A DNA stretch of 41,568 bases from an uncultured Alphaproteobacteria bacterium (GTDB lineage: Bacteria; Pseudomonadota; Alphaproteobacteria; Methylaequorales; Methylaequoraceae), in assembly GCA_902542925.1 (NCBI GenBank), contig CACBWF010000001.1:1-41568 (forward strand), written 5' to 3'. A program made the translations under genes and the position numbers. Shown one piece after another: positions 16,872 to 25,938 of the stretch; the stretch's first letter is position 1, and each line of letters begins with the position of its first letter. The notes below the pieces were generated by a model. It was not told where the DNA came from. It saw only the letters and a list, made by a program, of their open reading frames with translations, and did not search any database.

Positions 16872-18155
16872 TTAAATGACAGATGTGTAAATTGGAAATT
16901 TATCGCACAAGCTTTTAACTTTTATCTTAACTTCTTTCTCAACATTATCATTATTTTCATTATTTTTTTCAAGACCATCCAATACATCGCCAATTAAGTT
17001 TCCTATCAATTCAAACTCATTTTTGCCAAATCCTCTACTGGTACCAGCTGGAGAACCAAGTCTAATACCTGAGGTAACAAATGGGCTTTGAGGATCAAAA
17101 GGAACACCATTTTTATTGCATGTAATTCCTGCATTCTCGAGTGATCTTTCAGCATCTTTACCTGTCAAATTTTTTGGTCTTAAATCAACTAATGTAAGAT
17201 GCGTGTCAGTTCCCCCTGAAACAACTTCCAGGCCTCTTTCTATCATCACTTTGGATAAAACTTGAGCATTCAAAATTACATTTTTTATGTAGTCTACAAA
17301 ATTAGGTTTAAGAGCTTCACCGAATGCAACAGCTTTAGCGCAAATCACATGCATCAACGGACCACCTTGCAAACCTGGAAATACTGCAGAGTTAATTTTC
17401 TTTGCAAAGTCTTGATTATTTGTCAGAACTAGTCCACCTCGAGGTCCCCTAAGAGTTTTGTGAGTGGTTGTAGTAACTACATCGGCAAATTGTAGAGGGT
17501 TAGGGTATTGTTTTGTAGCTACAAGACCAGCAAAATGTGCCATATCAACTAGTAAAAGTGCCCCAACAGAATCAGCAATTTCTTTAAAACGCTTAAAATT
17601 AATTATTCTTGGATAAGCTGATCCTCCAGCGATAATAAGTTTTGGCTTATGCTCCAACGCCAGACTTTCAACTTCGTCAAAGTCGATTAGTGCATCATCT
17701 TTTTTAACTCCATACTGAACAGCGTTAAACCACTTCCCTGATTCATTTGGAGGAGCACCGTGAGTCAAGTGTCCACCAGCTGCTAATGACATACCCATAA
17801 TTGTATCTCCGGGCTTAAGAAGAGCAAGAAATACAGCTTGATTTGCTTGTGAACCAGAATGTACCTGAACATTTGCAAAACCTGCATCAAATAGTTTTTT
17901 TGCTCTATCTATGCAAATCTCTTCAACAACATCAACGTGTTCACAACCGCCATAATACCTTTTACCTGGGTAGCCTTCAGCATATTTATTAGTTAGAATT
18001 GTACCCTGTGCCTCAAGTACAGCTTTGGAAACGATATTTTCAGACGCAATTAATTCGATTTGATCATTTTGTCTATGAAATTCGCTTTTTACTGCTTCAA
18101 GTACAGCTGGGTCGGTTTTAGTAAGACTGCTCTCAAAAAATAGTTGTTCAGACAT
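16872..18155 (-). CDS. glyA: Serine hydroxymethyltransferase
   Basis: Interconverts serine and glycine with tetrahydrofolate, supplying one-carbon units. The 427-residue PLP enzyme shows [47 protein letters not shown] and [15 protein letters not shown] with the PLP Lys. The C-terminal region [15 protein letters not shown] and [16 protein letters not shown] is also typical. A strong AAGGAG ribosome binding site lies 5 nt before the ATG. It links to the serine-glyoxylate aminotransferase cassette in the opposite-strand operon by metabolism, and to the Ala/Gly symporter two genes upstream. Confidence 0.98.
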   Translation of the reverse strand: MSEQLFFESSLTKTDPAVLEAVKSEFHRQNDQIELIASENIVSKAVLEAQGTILTNKYAEGYPGKRYYGGCEHVDVVEEICIDRAKKLFDAGFANVQVHSGSQANQAVFLALLKPGDTIMGMSLAAGGHLTHGAPPNESGKWFNAVQYGVKKDDALIDFDEVESLALEHKPKLIIAGGSAYPRIINFKRFKEIADSVGALLLVDMAHFAGLVATKQYPNPLQFADVVTTTTHKTLRGPRGGLVLTNNQDFAKKINSAVFPGLQGGPLMHVICAKAVAFGEALKPNFVDYIKNVILNAQVLSKVMIERGLEVVSGGTDTHLTLVDLRPKNLTGKDAERSLENAGITCNKNGVPFDPQSPFVTSGIRLGSPAGTSRGFGKNEFELIGNLIGDVLDGLEKNNENNDNVEKEVKIKVKSLCDKFPIYTSVI

Positions 18156-18160
18156 GTTAT

Positions 18161-18166
18161 CTCCTT
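18161..18166 (-). promoter_or_regulatory. Strong Shine-Dalgarno of glyA
   Basis: The minus strand reads AAGGAG with 5 nt to the ATG. It is one of the few near-consensus ribosome binding sites in the window and suggests high expression of glyA. Confidence 0.75.
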
Positions 18167-18180
18167 AAAGTTAAATTAAA

Positions 18181-18627
18181 TCACAAACATTTGTTAATCT
18201 TATTAAGTCTATTCGTGTGCCTACCTGCTTCAAACGACGTTTTAATAAAACATAGTATACATTTAGTAGCTTCATCATATGAAATCAACCTTGACCCAAG
18301 CACAAGCACATTTGCATCATTATGTCTCCTACACAGTTTAACCATTTTTTCATTTAAACACAATGCAGCTCTAATTTTTTGATATCTGTTAGCAACAATC
18401 GACATTCCAATTCCACTTCCACAAATCAAAACCCCGCTGTTATAATTGCCTTTACTAATTTGTTCGCATAACTTATGAGCATAATCAGGATAATCTACAG
18501 AATTTTCACTTGATGTACCAATGTCATATAAAATCTTTTTTTCTTTTTTAAAAAAATCTACTAATTTTTTTTTCAAGATGAACCCCGCATGATCACTTGC
18601 TATTAAAATTTTGTTTTTATTTTTCAT
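18181..18627 (-). CDS. rpiB: Ribose-5-phosphate isomerase B
   Basis: Interconverts ribose 5-phosphate and ribulose 5-phosphate; the latter is also the substrate of the RibB domain encoded downstream. The 148-residue protein has IASDHAGFILKKKL, SVDYPDYAHKLCEQI, GVLICGSGIGMSIVANR and HNDANVLVLGSRLI. The Cys in LICGSG is the catalytic residue of the family, and the following GSGIG loop is intact. It lies 25 nt before glyA and overlaps the symporter gene by 4 nt. rpiB-glyA-nrdR-rib is a standard alphaproteobacterial order. Confidence 0.96.
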   Translation of the reverse strand: MKNKNKILIASDHAGFILKKKLVDFFKKEKKILYDIGTSSENSVDYPDYAHKLCEQISKGNYNSGVLICGSGIGMSIVANRYQKIRAALCLNEKMVKLCRRHNDANVLVLGSRLISYDEATKCILCFIKTSFEAGRHTNRLNKINKCL

Positions 18628-20048
18628 TTTTTGATTTTTCTTAGATCATTTTTTAGCTGGGGTGCGAGAAAATACAATCCAATTATATTAGGAACAGACA
18701 TGGCAAATATCATTGCATCTGAAAAATTAATCACACTACTTAAATTCATTGTAGTTCCAACAACAGTGAAGAATAAAAAAATAAATTGGAAAATATATTG
18801 ATTTCTTTTTGTTTGACCAAACAAAAATGTCCAGCAAGTCAAACCATAGTAAGACCAAGTTATCAGGGTTGATATTGCAAATAAACTGATTGCAAAAGCC
18901 AATAGAATAGGAAACCAAGGAGCTATAGTTTGAAATGCCCTTGATGTCAGTGCAACTCCTTCAATCTGATTAGACTCCAAATAAGATCCAGTTATTATTA
19001 TTACAAGTGCAGTCATTGAACACACTATTATAGTATCTATTACTGGGGATAATAATGACATAAATCCAGGATTTAAGTGGTTTTTGCTTTTTGCTGGTGC
19101 ATAAGCAATTGGTGCAGAACCTATACCAGACTCATTCGAAAAAACAGCTCTTCTAATCCCAGCTATCATAGTTCCTATAATTCCTCCAAATCCTGCATCA
19201 GTTGAGAATGCACTTAGAAAAATCTTTTCAATTGTTTCAGGAACCAAGGTTAAGTTAGAGCAAATTATATAGAGACAAGAAACTACATAAAAGATACCCA
19301 TGATTGGAACCAGTTTTTCAGTAACTTTCCCTATAGATTTGATACCTCCAACGATTATCAAACCAACCACGAAAGCAAAAAGAATACCTCCAAGCCATGC
19401 CTTTCCATATAAAATACTATCTTTACCTCCCGTTGCCTCAAGAATTTGTTGAAAAGCTTGGTTTGCTTGAAACATATTTCCTCCTCCAAAAGAACCGCCA
19501 ATACAACAGATTGCAAATACAACTGCTAACAATTTACCAATTTTTGGAAAACCTTTTTCACTAAAACCTTCAGATAAGTATCTAATTGCTCCTCCTGAAA
19601 CTGTACCGTCTTTATGAATAATCCTGTATTTATGCCCCAAACTCACTTCAACGAACTTTAATGTCATTCCAAAAAAAGCCATAACAATCATCCAAAACAT
19701 TGCACCTGGGCCACCAATTGAAATTGCTACTGCAACTCCAGCAATATTCCCAAGACCAATCGTTCCTGACATTGCAGCTGTAAATGATTGAAATGGAGTA
19801 ATTTCTCCAGGGTCAGATTTTTTATCATATTTACCAAATGCTACTTTTAAACCCTCTGAGAAAGCAGAAATATTTATAAATCGAAAATAAAAAGTGAAAA
19901 AAATACTAGCGAGAACTAGCCAGACAACTATTAGAGGTAGATTATTTTGAAAAAAACTAATTTCCCAGAATATCAATCCAGTTATCGAATCGGATATTGG
20001 GTAAATAAAATTATTTATTTTTTCATCAAAATTATAAAAAAAATTCAT
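18624..20048 (-). CDS. Alanine/glycine:cation symporter family (AGCS) protein
   Basis: A 474-residue integral inner-membrane protein of the AGCS family, which takes up alanine or glycine with Na+ or H+. Hydrophobic segments run throughout. The family block FTAAMSGTIGLGNIAGVAVA is present, followed by GGPGAMFWMIVMAFFGMTLKFVEVSLGHKYR. Also present are AIRYLSEG and the NESGIGSAPIAYAPAK signature. Which amino acid is carried cannot be read from sequence. Placement with rpiB-glyA suggests glycine or alanine as carbon and nitrogen supply, which is inference. It starts 32 nt after bioA, so it may be read through from the biotin genes. Confidence 0.92.
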   Translation of the reverse strand: MNFFYNFDEKINNFIYPISDSITGLIFWEISFFQNNLPLIVVWLVLASIFFTFYFRFINISAFSEGLKVAFGKYDKKSDPGEITPFQSFTAAMSGTIGLGNIAGVAVAISIGGPGAMFWMIVMAFFGMTLKFVEVSLGHKYRIIHKDGTVSGGAIRYLSEGFSEKGFPKIGKLLAVVFAICCIGGSFGGGNMFQANQAFQQILEATGGKDSILYGKAWLGGILFAFVVGLIIVGGIKSIGKVTEKLVPIMGIFYVVSCLYIICSNLTLVPETIEKIFLSAFSTDAGFGGIIGTMIAGIRRAVFSNESGIGSAPIAYAPAKSKNHLNPGFMSLLSPVIDTIIVCSMTALVIIITGSYLESNQIEGVALTSRAFQTIAPWFPILLAFAISLFAISTLITWSYYGLTCWTFLFGQTKRNQYIFQFIFLFFTVVGTTMNLSSVINFSDAMIFAMSVPNIIGLYFLAPQLKNDLRKIKK

Positions 20049-20080
20049 TATTAATCATGTTATATTAGAGATATTTTATT

Positions 20081-21388
20081 TTAAATATTTTTAAGTTCTG
20101 CATCAAGAATTGAATAAACATTTTCTAGAGTTTTATTGTCAATGCAGTATGGTGGCATCAAATATATCGTATTTCCAATTGGTCTTATCAAAAGACCTTT
20201 TTTTAGGAATTGTTCTCTTATTTTATTTCCTATTTTTGAGCCATACTTTTGATCCGCTCCAATTAAATCAAACGCTGCAATACTACCAATTAATCGAGTC
20301 TTAGAAACTTTTATGTTAGTTTTTAAAAAATCTAATCCCTTTTTGTGAATTTTTTCTATTTGAGAAACTTTGTTCAAAACATTGTTTTTTTCAAAAATTT
20401 TTAATGATGCTATGGCAACAGAACAGGCTAATGGATTTGCTGTAAACGAATGCCCATGCAAAAAGGTTTTCTTGAAATCTGTGTCAACAAATTCATTGTG
20501 AATACTTTCAGAAAAAATTGTTGCTGCAAGGGGAATGTATCCTGCTGTAAGAGATTTAGCTATACACACGATATCAGGCTTTGTAATAATATGCTCCATT
20601 GCAAACATTTTCCCTGTTCTACCAAATCCAGTCATTACCTCATCAAAAATAATTATTATATTTTTTTCTTTAAATCTCTTAAGTACTTTGTCAAGAAATA
20701 AAGGATCACATATTTTCATTCCTGATGCACCCTGAATGATAGGTTCAATAATAACTGCAGCAATTTCGTCCGGACTATCATTCAAAATTTCTTCAACAAA
20801 GTTCAATGATTCCTTTTCTTTTTCATACTTTTTATTGTCCCCTTCCCAAGTTTCAGGAAATGGGATAAAAGTGGTATCTAGAGTTAAATCTTTAAATGGT
20901 CCATAGAATCCACTTGAATATCCGACTGACATTGCTCCAAATGTATCCCCATGATACCCCCCCTTGAAGGCCAAAAATTTTGTTTTTCTTTTACCTCTAT
21001 TATACCAATATTGAATTGCAACTTTTAACGCAACCTCCACTGCTGTAGAACCATTATCGGAATAAAAAACTCTTGACAATTTATTTGGCAAAAGTGTAAT
21101 CAATTTTTCAGCAAGAGACGTTGCTGGTTCATGAGTAAATCCGGCAAATAATATTTGTTCAATTTTTTTTGCCTGTAAATTTAAATCTTTTATAATTTCT
21201 GCTCGGGCATGCCCATGAGTATTAACCCACCATGACGATATTAGATCAAGATATTCATTTCCATCAATGTCAAAAACTTTTTCATCTTTTCCTGAAACAA
21301 TTACAATTGGGTCTTCACAATTCTTTTTTTGCGTAAATGGATGCCAAATATGTTTTCTATCCAATTCTAAAATTTTCTTTTTCATCAT
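20081..21388 (-). CDS. bioA: Adenosylmethionine-8-amino-7-oxononanoate aminotransferase
   Basis: Third of the ring-assembly steps of biotin: transfers the amino group of S-adenosylmethionine to KAPA giving DAPA. The 435-residue PLP enzyme has HIWHPFTQKK at the N-terminus (BioA-specific), YSDNGSTAVEVALKVAIQYW, FDEVMTGFGRTGKMF and CIAKSLTAGYIPLA with the PLP Lys. It also has HGHSFTANPLACSVA. It is the last biotin gene in the operon; its start overlaps the bioD stop by 4 nt. Two consecutive ATG codons are possible starts. Confidence 0.97.
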   Translation of the reverse strand: MMKKKILELDRKHIWHPFTQKKNCEDPIVIVSGKDEKVFDIDGNEYLDLISSWWVNTHGHARAEIIKDLNLQAKKIEQILFAGFTHEPATSLAEKLITLLPNKLSRVFYSDNGSTAVEVALKVAIQYWYNRGKRKTKFLAFKGGYHGDTFGAMSVGYSSGFYGPFKDLTLDTTFIPFPETWEGDNKKYEKEKESLNFVEEILNDSPDEIAAVIIEPIIQGASGMKICDPLFLDKVLKRFKEKNIIIIFDEVMTGFGRTGKMFAMEHIITKPDIVCIAKSLTAGYIPLAATIFSESIHNEFVDTDFKKTFLHGHSFTANPLACSVAIASLKIFEKNNVLNKVSQIEKIHKKGLDFLKTNIKVSKTRLIGSIAAFDLIGADQKYGSKIGNKIREQFLKKGLLIRPIGNTIYLMPPYCIDNKTLENVYSILDAELKNI

Positions 21389-22038
21389 AGCTTTATCAAA
21401 CCTTCAAATCTTTTTATGGTTTCAAAATCTACTTTCTCTACTTTTGGCAAACATCCCAATACTATTTTTTTCTTTTTTGTATTATAAATATTTTTTACAA
21501 ATTCTTCGATTGTATTTATTACATCGCTTAAAATTTCGCCAGTAAAAATGATGCCCCTAAGATCTACATCTTTTTTAGTTATTTCAGAAATTGATAATAA
21601 CGTGTGATTGATAGTACCAAGTTTTGTTGAAGAAACCAATATCAATGGAAGAGAAAGTTTTTTTATTAAATCAATTATAAAATAATTATTATTAATAGGA
21701 ACTAATAATCCCCCTGCACCTTCAACTATTAAATTATTTTGCATATTCTTGTTTGGTAATTTTATGTCATTGATATTAATCGAAATTTTTTCTTTGTTTG
21801 CAGCAAGATTGGGAGAAATAGGGTACTTTAATAAATAACTTTCTTGATGTACTTTTACATTTCCATTTGTAATTCTTTTTACTACATCTGAATCGGTTTC
21901 ACCATTGTTATTGTACCCGCATTGAATGGGTTTCCAATATTCTCCATTAAGTTTATATGCTAAACAAGCAGAAACAACGGTTTTACCGATATTTGTATCT
22001 GTACCTGATACAAAAAAACCTGAATTATTTTCGTTCAT
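21385..22038 (-). CDS. bioD: Dethiobiotin synthetase
   Basis: ATP-dependent carboxylation and ring closure of DAPA to dethiobiotin. The 217-residue protein has the P-loop FFVSGTDTNIGKTVVSACLA, YWKPIQCG and IVEGAGGLLVPI, the three family hallmarks with the carbamate/phosphate-binding Lys residues. Sequence beyond about residue 130 is more divergent and lysine-rich, as is usual in this genome. It overlaps bioC by 14 nt and bioA by 4 nt. Confidence 0.95.
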   Translation of the reverse strand: MNENNSGFFVSGTDTNIGKTVVSACLAYKLNGEYWKPIQCGYNNNGETDSDVVKRITNGNVKVHQESYLLKYPISPNLAANKEKISININDIKLPNKNMQNNLIVEGAGGLLVPINNNYFIIDLIKKLSLPLILVSSTKLGTINHTLLSISEITKKDVDLRGIIFTGEILSDVINTIEEFVKNIYNTKKKKIVLGCLPKVEKVDFETIKRFEGLIKL

Positions 22039-22807
22039 TTATTAAGACTATAAAACATGAAATAAAATATGAAACACTAAATGTTTTTTTCAGATTTCTA
22101 AGAAAAAAAAAATTATTTTTAGAATTATTTAATTTTGCTCCAACACCTATAATTTTAAGTTTGTTCAAAAATTCAAATACATTAGAAAATTTTACAAAAT
22201 ATTCCATTTCTTCTGAAAAAATAGTTTTTTGAGTTTTTTTTATATATTTAAATAAAATTTCATGACTTGGTAATTGATTTAAATTAATTTTTTCAAGATC
22301 CTTGTTTTGAATTTCCTCTAATTGTTTGAAACTTTTGTTATTAGGGAAAGTGAAACCAAATATGGTTCCTGATTTTGCGGTATTAAAGATTTTATCTAGA
22401 ACCTTAAATATATTTGATGACCAATGAAGTGACATGTTAGATGTAATAAAATTACATCTTTCAAATGAATCTATCTTATCGAAATCCTTCTCAACAAAGT
22501 TTACCTTAGAATCATTTTTTAATCCGTTGATATTCAAGCTATTAAATTTTTGTCTTGCTTTATTTACCATTTTAGGTGAAATATCATATGATAATAAACT
22601 TTTAAAATCTAAATTTTCTAATAACATTTTTGTATATATTCCTGTGCCAGAGCCTAATTCAACAATATTAGGAATTGATTTTTTTCCAATTTTTTTTAAA
22701 ACATTTCTCATTAATAACTGCCCAGCTAAAATTTGAATATCTGCAAAGCAATCATATTTTTCTGCACCATTATTAAAAGAACTTAAAATTTTTTTTTTAT
22801 AATTCAT
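22025..22807 (-). CDS. bioC: Malonyl-ACP O-methyltransferase
   Basis: Starts pimelate synthesis by methylating the free carboxyl of malonyl-ACP so that the fatty-acid machinery can elongate it. The 260-residue class I methyltransferase has the SAM loop VELGSGTGIYTKMLLE, the acidic strand LLSYDISPKMV and NFITSNMSLHWSSN, typical of BioC. The N-terminal SFNNGAEKYDCFADIQ also fits (BioC proteins begin with F..AA..YD). It sits between the esterase-like gene and bioD, with overlaps of 11 and 14 nt. Confidence 0.92.
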   Translation of the reverse strand: MNYKKKILSSFNNGAEKYDCFADIQILAGQLLMRNVLKKIGKKSIPNIVELGSGTGIYTKMLLENLDFKSLLSYDISPKMVNKARQKFNSLNINGLKNDSKVNFVEKDFDKIDSFERCNFITSNMSLHWSSNIFKVLDKIFNTAKSGTIFGFTFPNNKSFKQLEEIQNKDLEKINLNQLPSHEILFKYIKKTQKTIFSEEMEYFVKFSNVFEFLNKLKIIGVGAKLNNSKNNFFFLRNLKKTFSVSYFISCFIVLINERK

Positions 22808-23447
22808 TGTTCTGTTTTAAAAAATTAAGAATTATTTTTGAAGCTTTTTTTGGAAATTTATATGGAAAACCATGATCTCCATCAACAACCAAATCTCCGT
22901 CTAGTTTTTCTAAGTCTTTAATTTTGATAATTCTATCATCCTTGCAAAAAATATTTTGTTGTGGTGCTTTGTTTTTAAATTCGATTGTTGTTAAATTTTC
23001 ATCTCTTAATAAATGCAAAGAATCTATTAATAATTTGTTGTTCAATAATTTATTTGGTTTTTCAAACTGAACTCCTGAATTTTTAAAAAAATCATTTAAT
23101 ACATAACTAGGATCTAATTTAAACATTTTTATCATTCTATTAATTGATTTTCTTATATTATTTTTTTTAGAAAAGTAGCTAGCTGAACCACAAAAATTAA
23201 TTAAACCATCAAATGAATTAATATTTTTTAATAACCAGTTATAACCAAAAGAATGAGTGATGAAAAAATTTTTTTTATCTTCGCTTTCAGTAATACTTGG
23301 ATAATAAGGATTGCAATAAAAACCAAGATCGAAGGTAATTGTCTCAAAACGATCACCTATTTCATTATTTAAAATTTTCAATAATGGTTTCCAAAATTTA
23401 GAATTAAACCCCCAACCATGAATAAAGTATAGTTTTTTATTTTTCAA
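22797..23447 (-). CDS. Alpha/beta hydrolase in the biotin operon, candidate pimeloyl-ACP methyl ester esterase (BioH-like)
   Basis: This 216-residue protein occupies the position expected for the enzyme that removes the BioC-added methyl group. It has an oxyanion-hole-like FIHGWGFNSKFW near residue 8, a nucleophile elbow FITHSFGYNWL near 80, then LINFCGSASYF, an Asp in FCKDDRII and a terminal His in DGDHGFPYKF. This gives a plausible Ser-Asp-His triad. It is shorter than enterobacterial BioH, and the elbow reads T-H-S-F-G rather than G-x-S-x-G. I cannot place it firmly in the BioH, BioG, BioJ, BioK or BioV families. It overlaps bioF and bioC by 11 nt each, so co-translation with biotin enzymes is strongly suggested; activity is inferred. 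Confidence 0.7.
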   Translation of the reverse strand: MKNKKLYFIHGWGFNSKFWKPLLKILNNEIGDRFETITFDLGFYCNPYYPSITESEDKKNFFITHSFGYNWLLKNINSFDGLINFCGSASYFSKKNNIRKSINRMIKMFKLDPSYVLNDFFKNSGVQFEKPNKLLNNKLLIDSLHLLRDENLTTIEFKNKAPQQNIFCKDDRIIKIKDLEKLDGDLVVDGDHGFPYKFPKKASKIILNFLKQNNEL

Positions 23448-24609
23448 TTGAATGTAATGCTTCTAAAAATTTTAAAATTATTTTTCTATTGATGTGGGAA
23501 GTTATGGTCAGTCTAATCCTTTCCTTCCCGTATGGAACTGTTGGAGTCATAATTGCTGATGTAAAAAATCCTTTTTTTAATAAAATATGACTAATTTTTT
23601 TATAGTCAGTTTTTTTTGTTTTTATCATTGGAATTATATTAGTTTTTGAGTCAAGTGTATCGTACCCTAGTTGATTTAACTTTTTTCTGAGAAAATTGGA
23701 ATTTTCAAGTAATTCTTTCCTTTTACATGATAATTGAGACATTATTTCGACCGCTTTGCTAATAGATCCTAATACATTTGGAGGTAATGCTGTGGTGTAA
23801 ATAAAACCTGAACAATAATTAATTAAATTTTTCGCTATTTTGGTTGAACAACAAATATATGAACCGTAGGAGCCAAAAGCCTTACTAAATGTACCAATGG
23901 AGATTTCTTTTTTATTTTTTTTGGATTCTAACTCAGTAATTCCAAAACCACTTTTACCTAAAACACCGGTGGCGTGGGCTTCATCAATATATAAATAACA
24001 ATTAAATTTTTCAGCTAAATTTCTTAGCGATTCAATGTCAACTACATCTCCATCCATACTAAAAACTGATTCTGAAATTATTAACTTATTTTTTATATTT
24101 TTGAATTTTAACAAAAAATATTCTAAGTGATTCATATCAAGATGATTGTACCTAACAGTTTTGAATCCTGAAATTTTACAACCAATATTAATACTTGCAT
24201 GATTTAGCTTATCACTAAAAATGATACACTCATCTGGCTTTCTTGAAAAGTTTCCAAGAATTGATGGAATTACCGAAATATTTAGCTGGTATCCACTGCT
24301 AAAGATCAAACAATTTTCTGCTTGGTAAAAAGATTTAATTTTTTTTTCAATTTTCTCAATTAAGTCTAAATTTCCAGAAACAAGTCTTGAGGATGATAGG
24401 CTAGTACCAAATTTCTCTGTCCATAAAATTGATTCTTTGATAAGTTTTGGATTATTAGACAATCCTAGATAATCATTACTAGAGAAATTGTAAACAAACT
24501 GGTTGTTGTATAATAATTTTCCATGCAAATTAAGATTTGATTGAGGAGTGCCCAGAGAAATTCTCTTTAATTTTCTATTTTTTTTATTATTTGAATTAAA
24601 TGTAAGCAC
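23437..24609 (-). CDS. bioF: 8-amino-7-oxononanoate synthase
   Basis: Condenses pimeloyl-ACP with alanine to KAPA. The 390-residue PLP enzyme of the alpha-oxoamine synthase family has YNFSSNDYLGLSNNP, CLIFSSGYQLN, YIDEAHATGVLGKSGFG and GTFSKAFGSYGSYICCS with the PLP Lys. The start is GTG at 24609, the only start codon near the expected N-terminus; no Shine-Dalgarno is visible. It is the first gene of the biotin operon (bioF, esterase, bioC, bioD, bioA) and divergent from metY across 45 nt. The Ala/Gly symporter encoded downstream could supply its alanine substrate. Confidence 0.96.
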   Translation of the reverse strand: MLTFNSNNKKNRKLKRISLGTPQSNLNLHGKLLYNNQFVYNFSSNDYLGLSNNPKLIKESILWTEKFGTSLSSSRLVSGNLDLIEKIEKKIKSFYQAENCLIFSSGYQLNISVIPSILGNFSRKPDECIIFSDKLNHASINIGCKISGFKTVRYNHLDMNHLEYFLLKFKNIKNKLIISESVFSMDGDVVDIESLRNLAEKFNCYLYIDEAHATGVLGKSGFGITELESKKNKKEISIGTFSKAFGSYGSYICCSTKIAKNLINYCSGFIYTTALPPNVLGSISKAVEIMSQLSCKRKELLENSNFLRKKLNQLGYDTLDSKTNIIPMIKTKKTDYKKISHILLKKGFFTSAIMTPTVPYGKERIRLTITSHINRKIILKFLEALHSIEK

Positions 24610-24654
24610 AGTCTAGAATATATTATTTCTAATTTTAGCAAAACGAGAGAGTAA
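24610..24654. promoter_or_regulatory. Divergent 45-nt region between bioF and metY
   Basis: This gap must hold the start signals for both the biotin operon (minus) and the metY run (plus), unless they lie inside the genes. On the minus strand TATATT ends 7 nt before the bioF GTG, with no good -35 partner. On the plus strand GAGAGAG just before the metY ATG may be a ribosome binding site. It is too short for a SAM riboswitch, and I see no clear dyad for a biotin repressor. Confidence 0.35.
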
Positions 24655-25932
24655 ATGAAACCAGAAACATTAGTTTTACATGAAGGACATAGAAGAGATG
24701 AAACCACTACATCTGTAGCTGTCCCAATATACCAAACTACCTCATATCAATTTGATAACACAGAACACGCATCAAAATTATTTGGTTTGCAGGAGCTAGG
24801 TAATATTTATACAAGGATTATGAACCCCACAGTTGCCGTACTTGAATCAAGAATTTCCAAAATTGATGGAGGAGTTGCAGGTCTAGCAGTTAGTTCAGGG
24901 CAATCCGCATCTGCATTTGCAGTACAAAATATTTGCCATGCTGGTGACAATTTTATTAGTTCAACTGATTTGTACGGTGGAACATGGAATTTATTTTCAA
25001 ATACATTTAAAGATATGGGCATTGAGTGCAGGTTTGTTGATCCAAAGAATCCTGATGATTTCGAAAAAGCAATTGATGAAAAAACAAGATGTATATATGC
25101 CGAAACACTTCCGAATCCAAAACTTGAAGTGTTTCCAATCAAAGAGGTAGCAGACATTGGGAGAAAACATAACGTTCCTCTTATAATGGATAACACTGCA
25201 GCCCCATTGATCTCAAAACCCATCGAACATGGAGCAGCTATAGTTGTGTACTCAACAACTAAATATATTGGCGGTCATGGAGTTTCTATTGGTGGTCTTT
25301 TAATAGATGGTGGAAATTTTGATTGGGAAAAAGCAGGAGATAGATTTCCAATGTTGAACAAGCCCGATCCAAGTTACCATGGGGCAATTTGGACTCAAGC
25401 TGCAAAGCCACTTGGTCCTATTGCTTATATCCTAAAAGCAAGAGTTACATTATTACGAGATCTAGGATCTGCAATGAGCCCATTTAATGCTTTTACATTT
25501 ATTCAAGGTCTTGAAACATTACCTTTACGAATGGAAAGACACTGTGAAAATGCTAAAAAGGTGGCTGATTACCTAAGTAAACATAATAAGGTATCAAAGG
25601 TTATTTATCCGTCTCATATGAAAGATGAATACTTAAAACGTGCTAATGATTATTTAAAAAATGGTTTTGGCGCATTAGTCGGATTCGAATTAAAAGATGG
25701 GGCAGACTCTGGTAAAAAATTTATAGATAACCTTAAACTACTCTACCATGTTGCTAATATAGGTGACTCTAGATCTTTGGCTATCCATCCTTCATCAACT
25801 ACTCATTCTCAATTATCTGCAGATGAGCAAATTGCAGCTGGGGTTACTCCTGGGTACGTTAGATTGTCAATTGGGATTGAGCACATTGACGATATAATTG
25901 AAGACATTGAACAGGCCTTAAACAAATCTTAA
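24655..25932 (+). CDS. metY: O-acetylhomoserine (thiol)-lyase, Cys/Met metabolism PLP enzyme
   Basis: Probably makes homocysteine directly from O-acylhomoserine and sulfide. The 425-residue protein opens ETLVLHEGHRRDETTTSVAVPIYQTTSYQF, the MetY-type N-terminus. It has YTRIMNPTVAVLESRI, ALSSG-type AVSSGQSASAFA, DNTAAPLISKPIEHGA and STTKYIGGHGVSIGG with the PLP Lys. The 425-residue length and the insertion after the PLP Lys (GGNFDWEKAGDRFPMLN) fit MetY better than cystathionine gamma-synthase or MetZ. It begins a plus-strand run and is followed after 6 nt by hemB. It connects to hom, whose product homoserine is its precursor. Confidence 0.92.
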   Translation: MKPETLVLHEGHRRDETTTSVAVPIYQTTSYQFDNTEHASKLFGLQELGNIYTRIMNPTVAVLESRISKIDGGVAGLAVSSGQSASAFAVQNICHAGDNFISSTDLYGGTWNLFSNTFKDMGIECRFVDPKNPDDFEKAIDEKTRCIYAETLPNPKLEVFPIKEVADIGRKHNVPLIMDNTAAPLISKPIEHGAAIVVYSTTKYIGGHGVSIGGLLIDGGNFDWEKAGDRFPMLNKPDPSYHGAIWTQAAKPLGPIAYILKARVTLLRDLGSAMSPFNAFTFIQGLETLPLRMERHCENAKKVADYLSKHNKVSKVIYPSHMKDEYLKRANDYLKNGFGALVGFELKDGADSGKKFIDNLKLLYHVANIGDSRSLAIHPSSTTHSQLSADEQIAAGVTPGYVRLSIGIEHIDDIIEDIEQALNKS

Positions 25933-25938
25933 ATATTT

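Noticed and set aside
18156-18180. Possible glycine riboswitch before glyA or the Ala/Gly symporter
   Set aside because: The gaps are 25 and 32 nt, far too short for the aptamer.
24610-24654. Possible SAM riboswitch before metY
   Set aside because: Marine Alphaproteobacteria often have SAM-II or SAM-V elements before sulfur genes, but only 45 nt are available and I see no pseudoknot-forming segments.
24807-25223. 138-residue minus-strand ORF opposite metY
   Set aside because: Lies wholly inside metY, which is a clear full-length PLP enzyme; the ORF has no recognisable motif. The same holds for the other long antisense ORFs such as 14410-14985 and 28338-28754.
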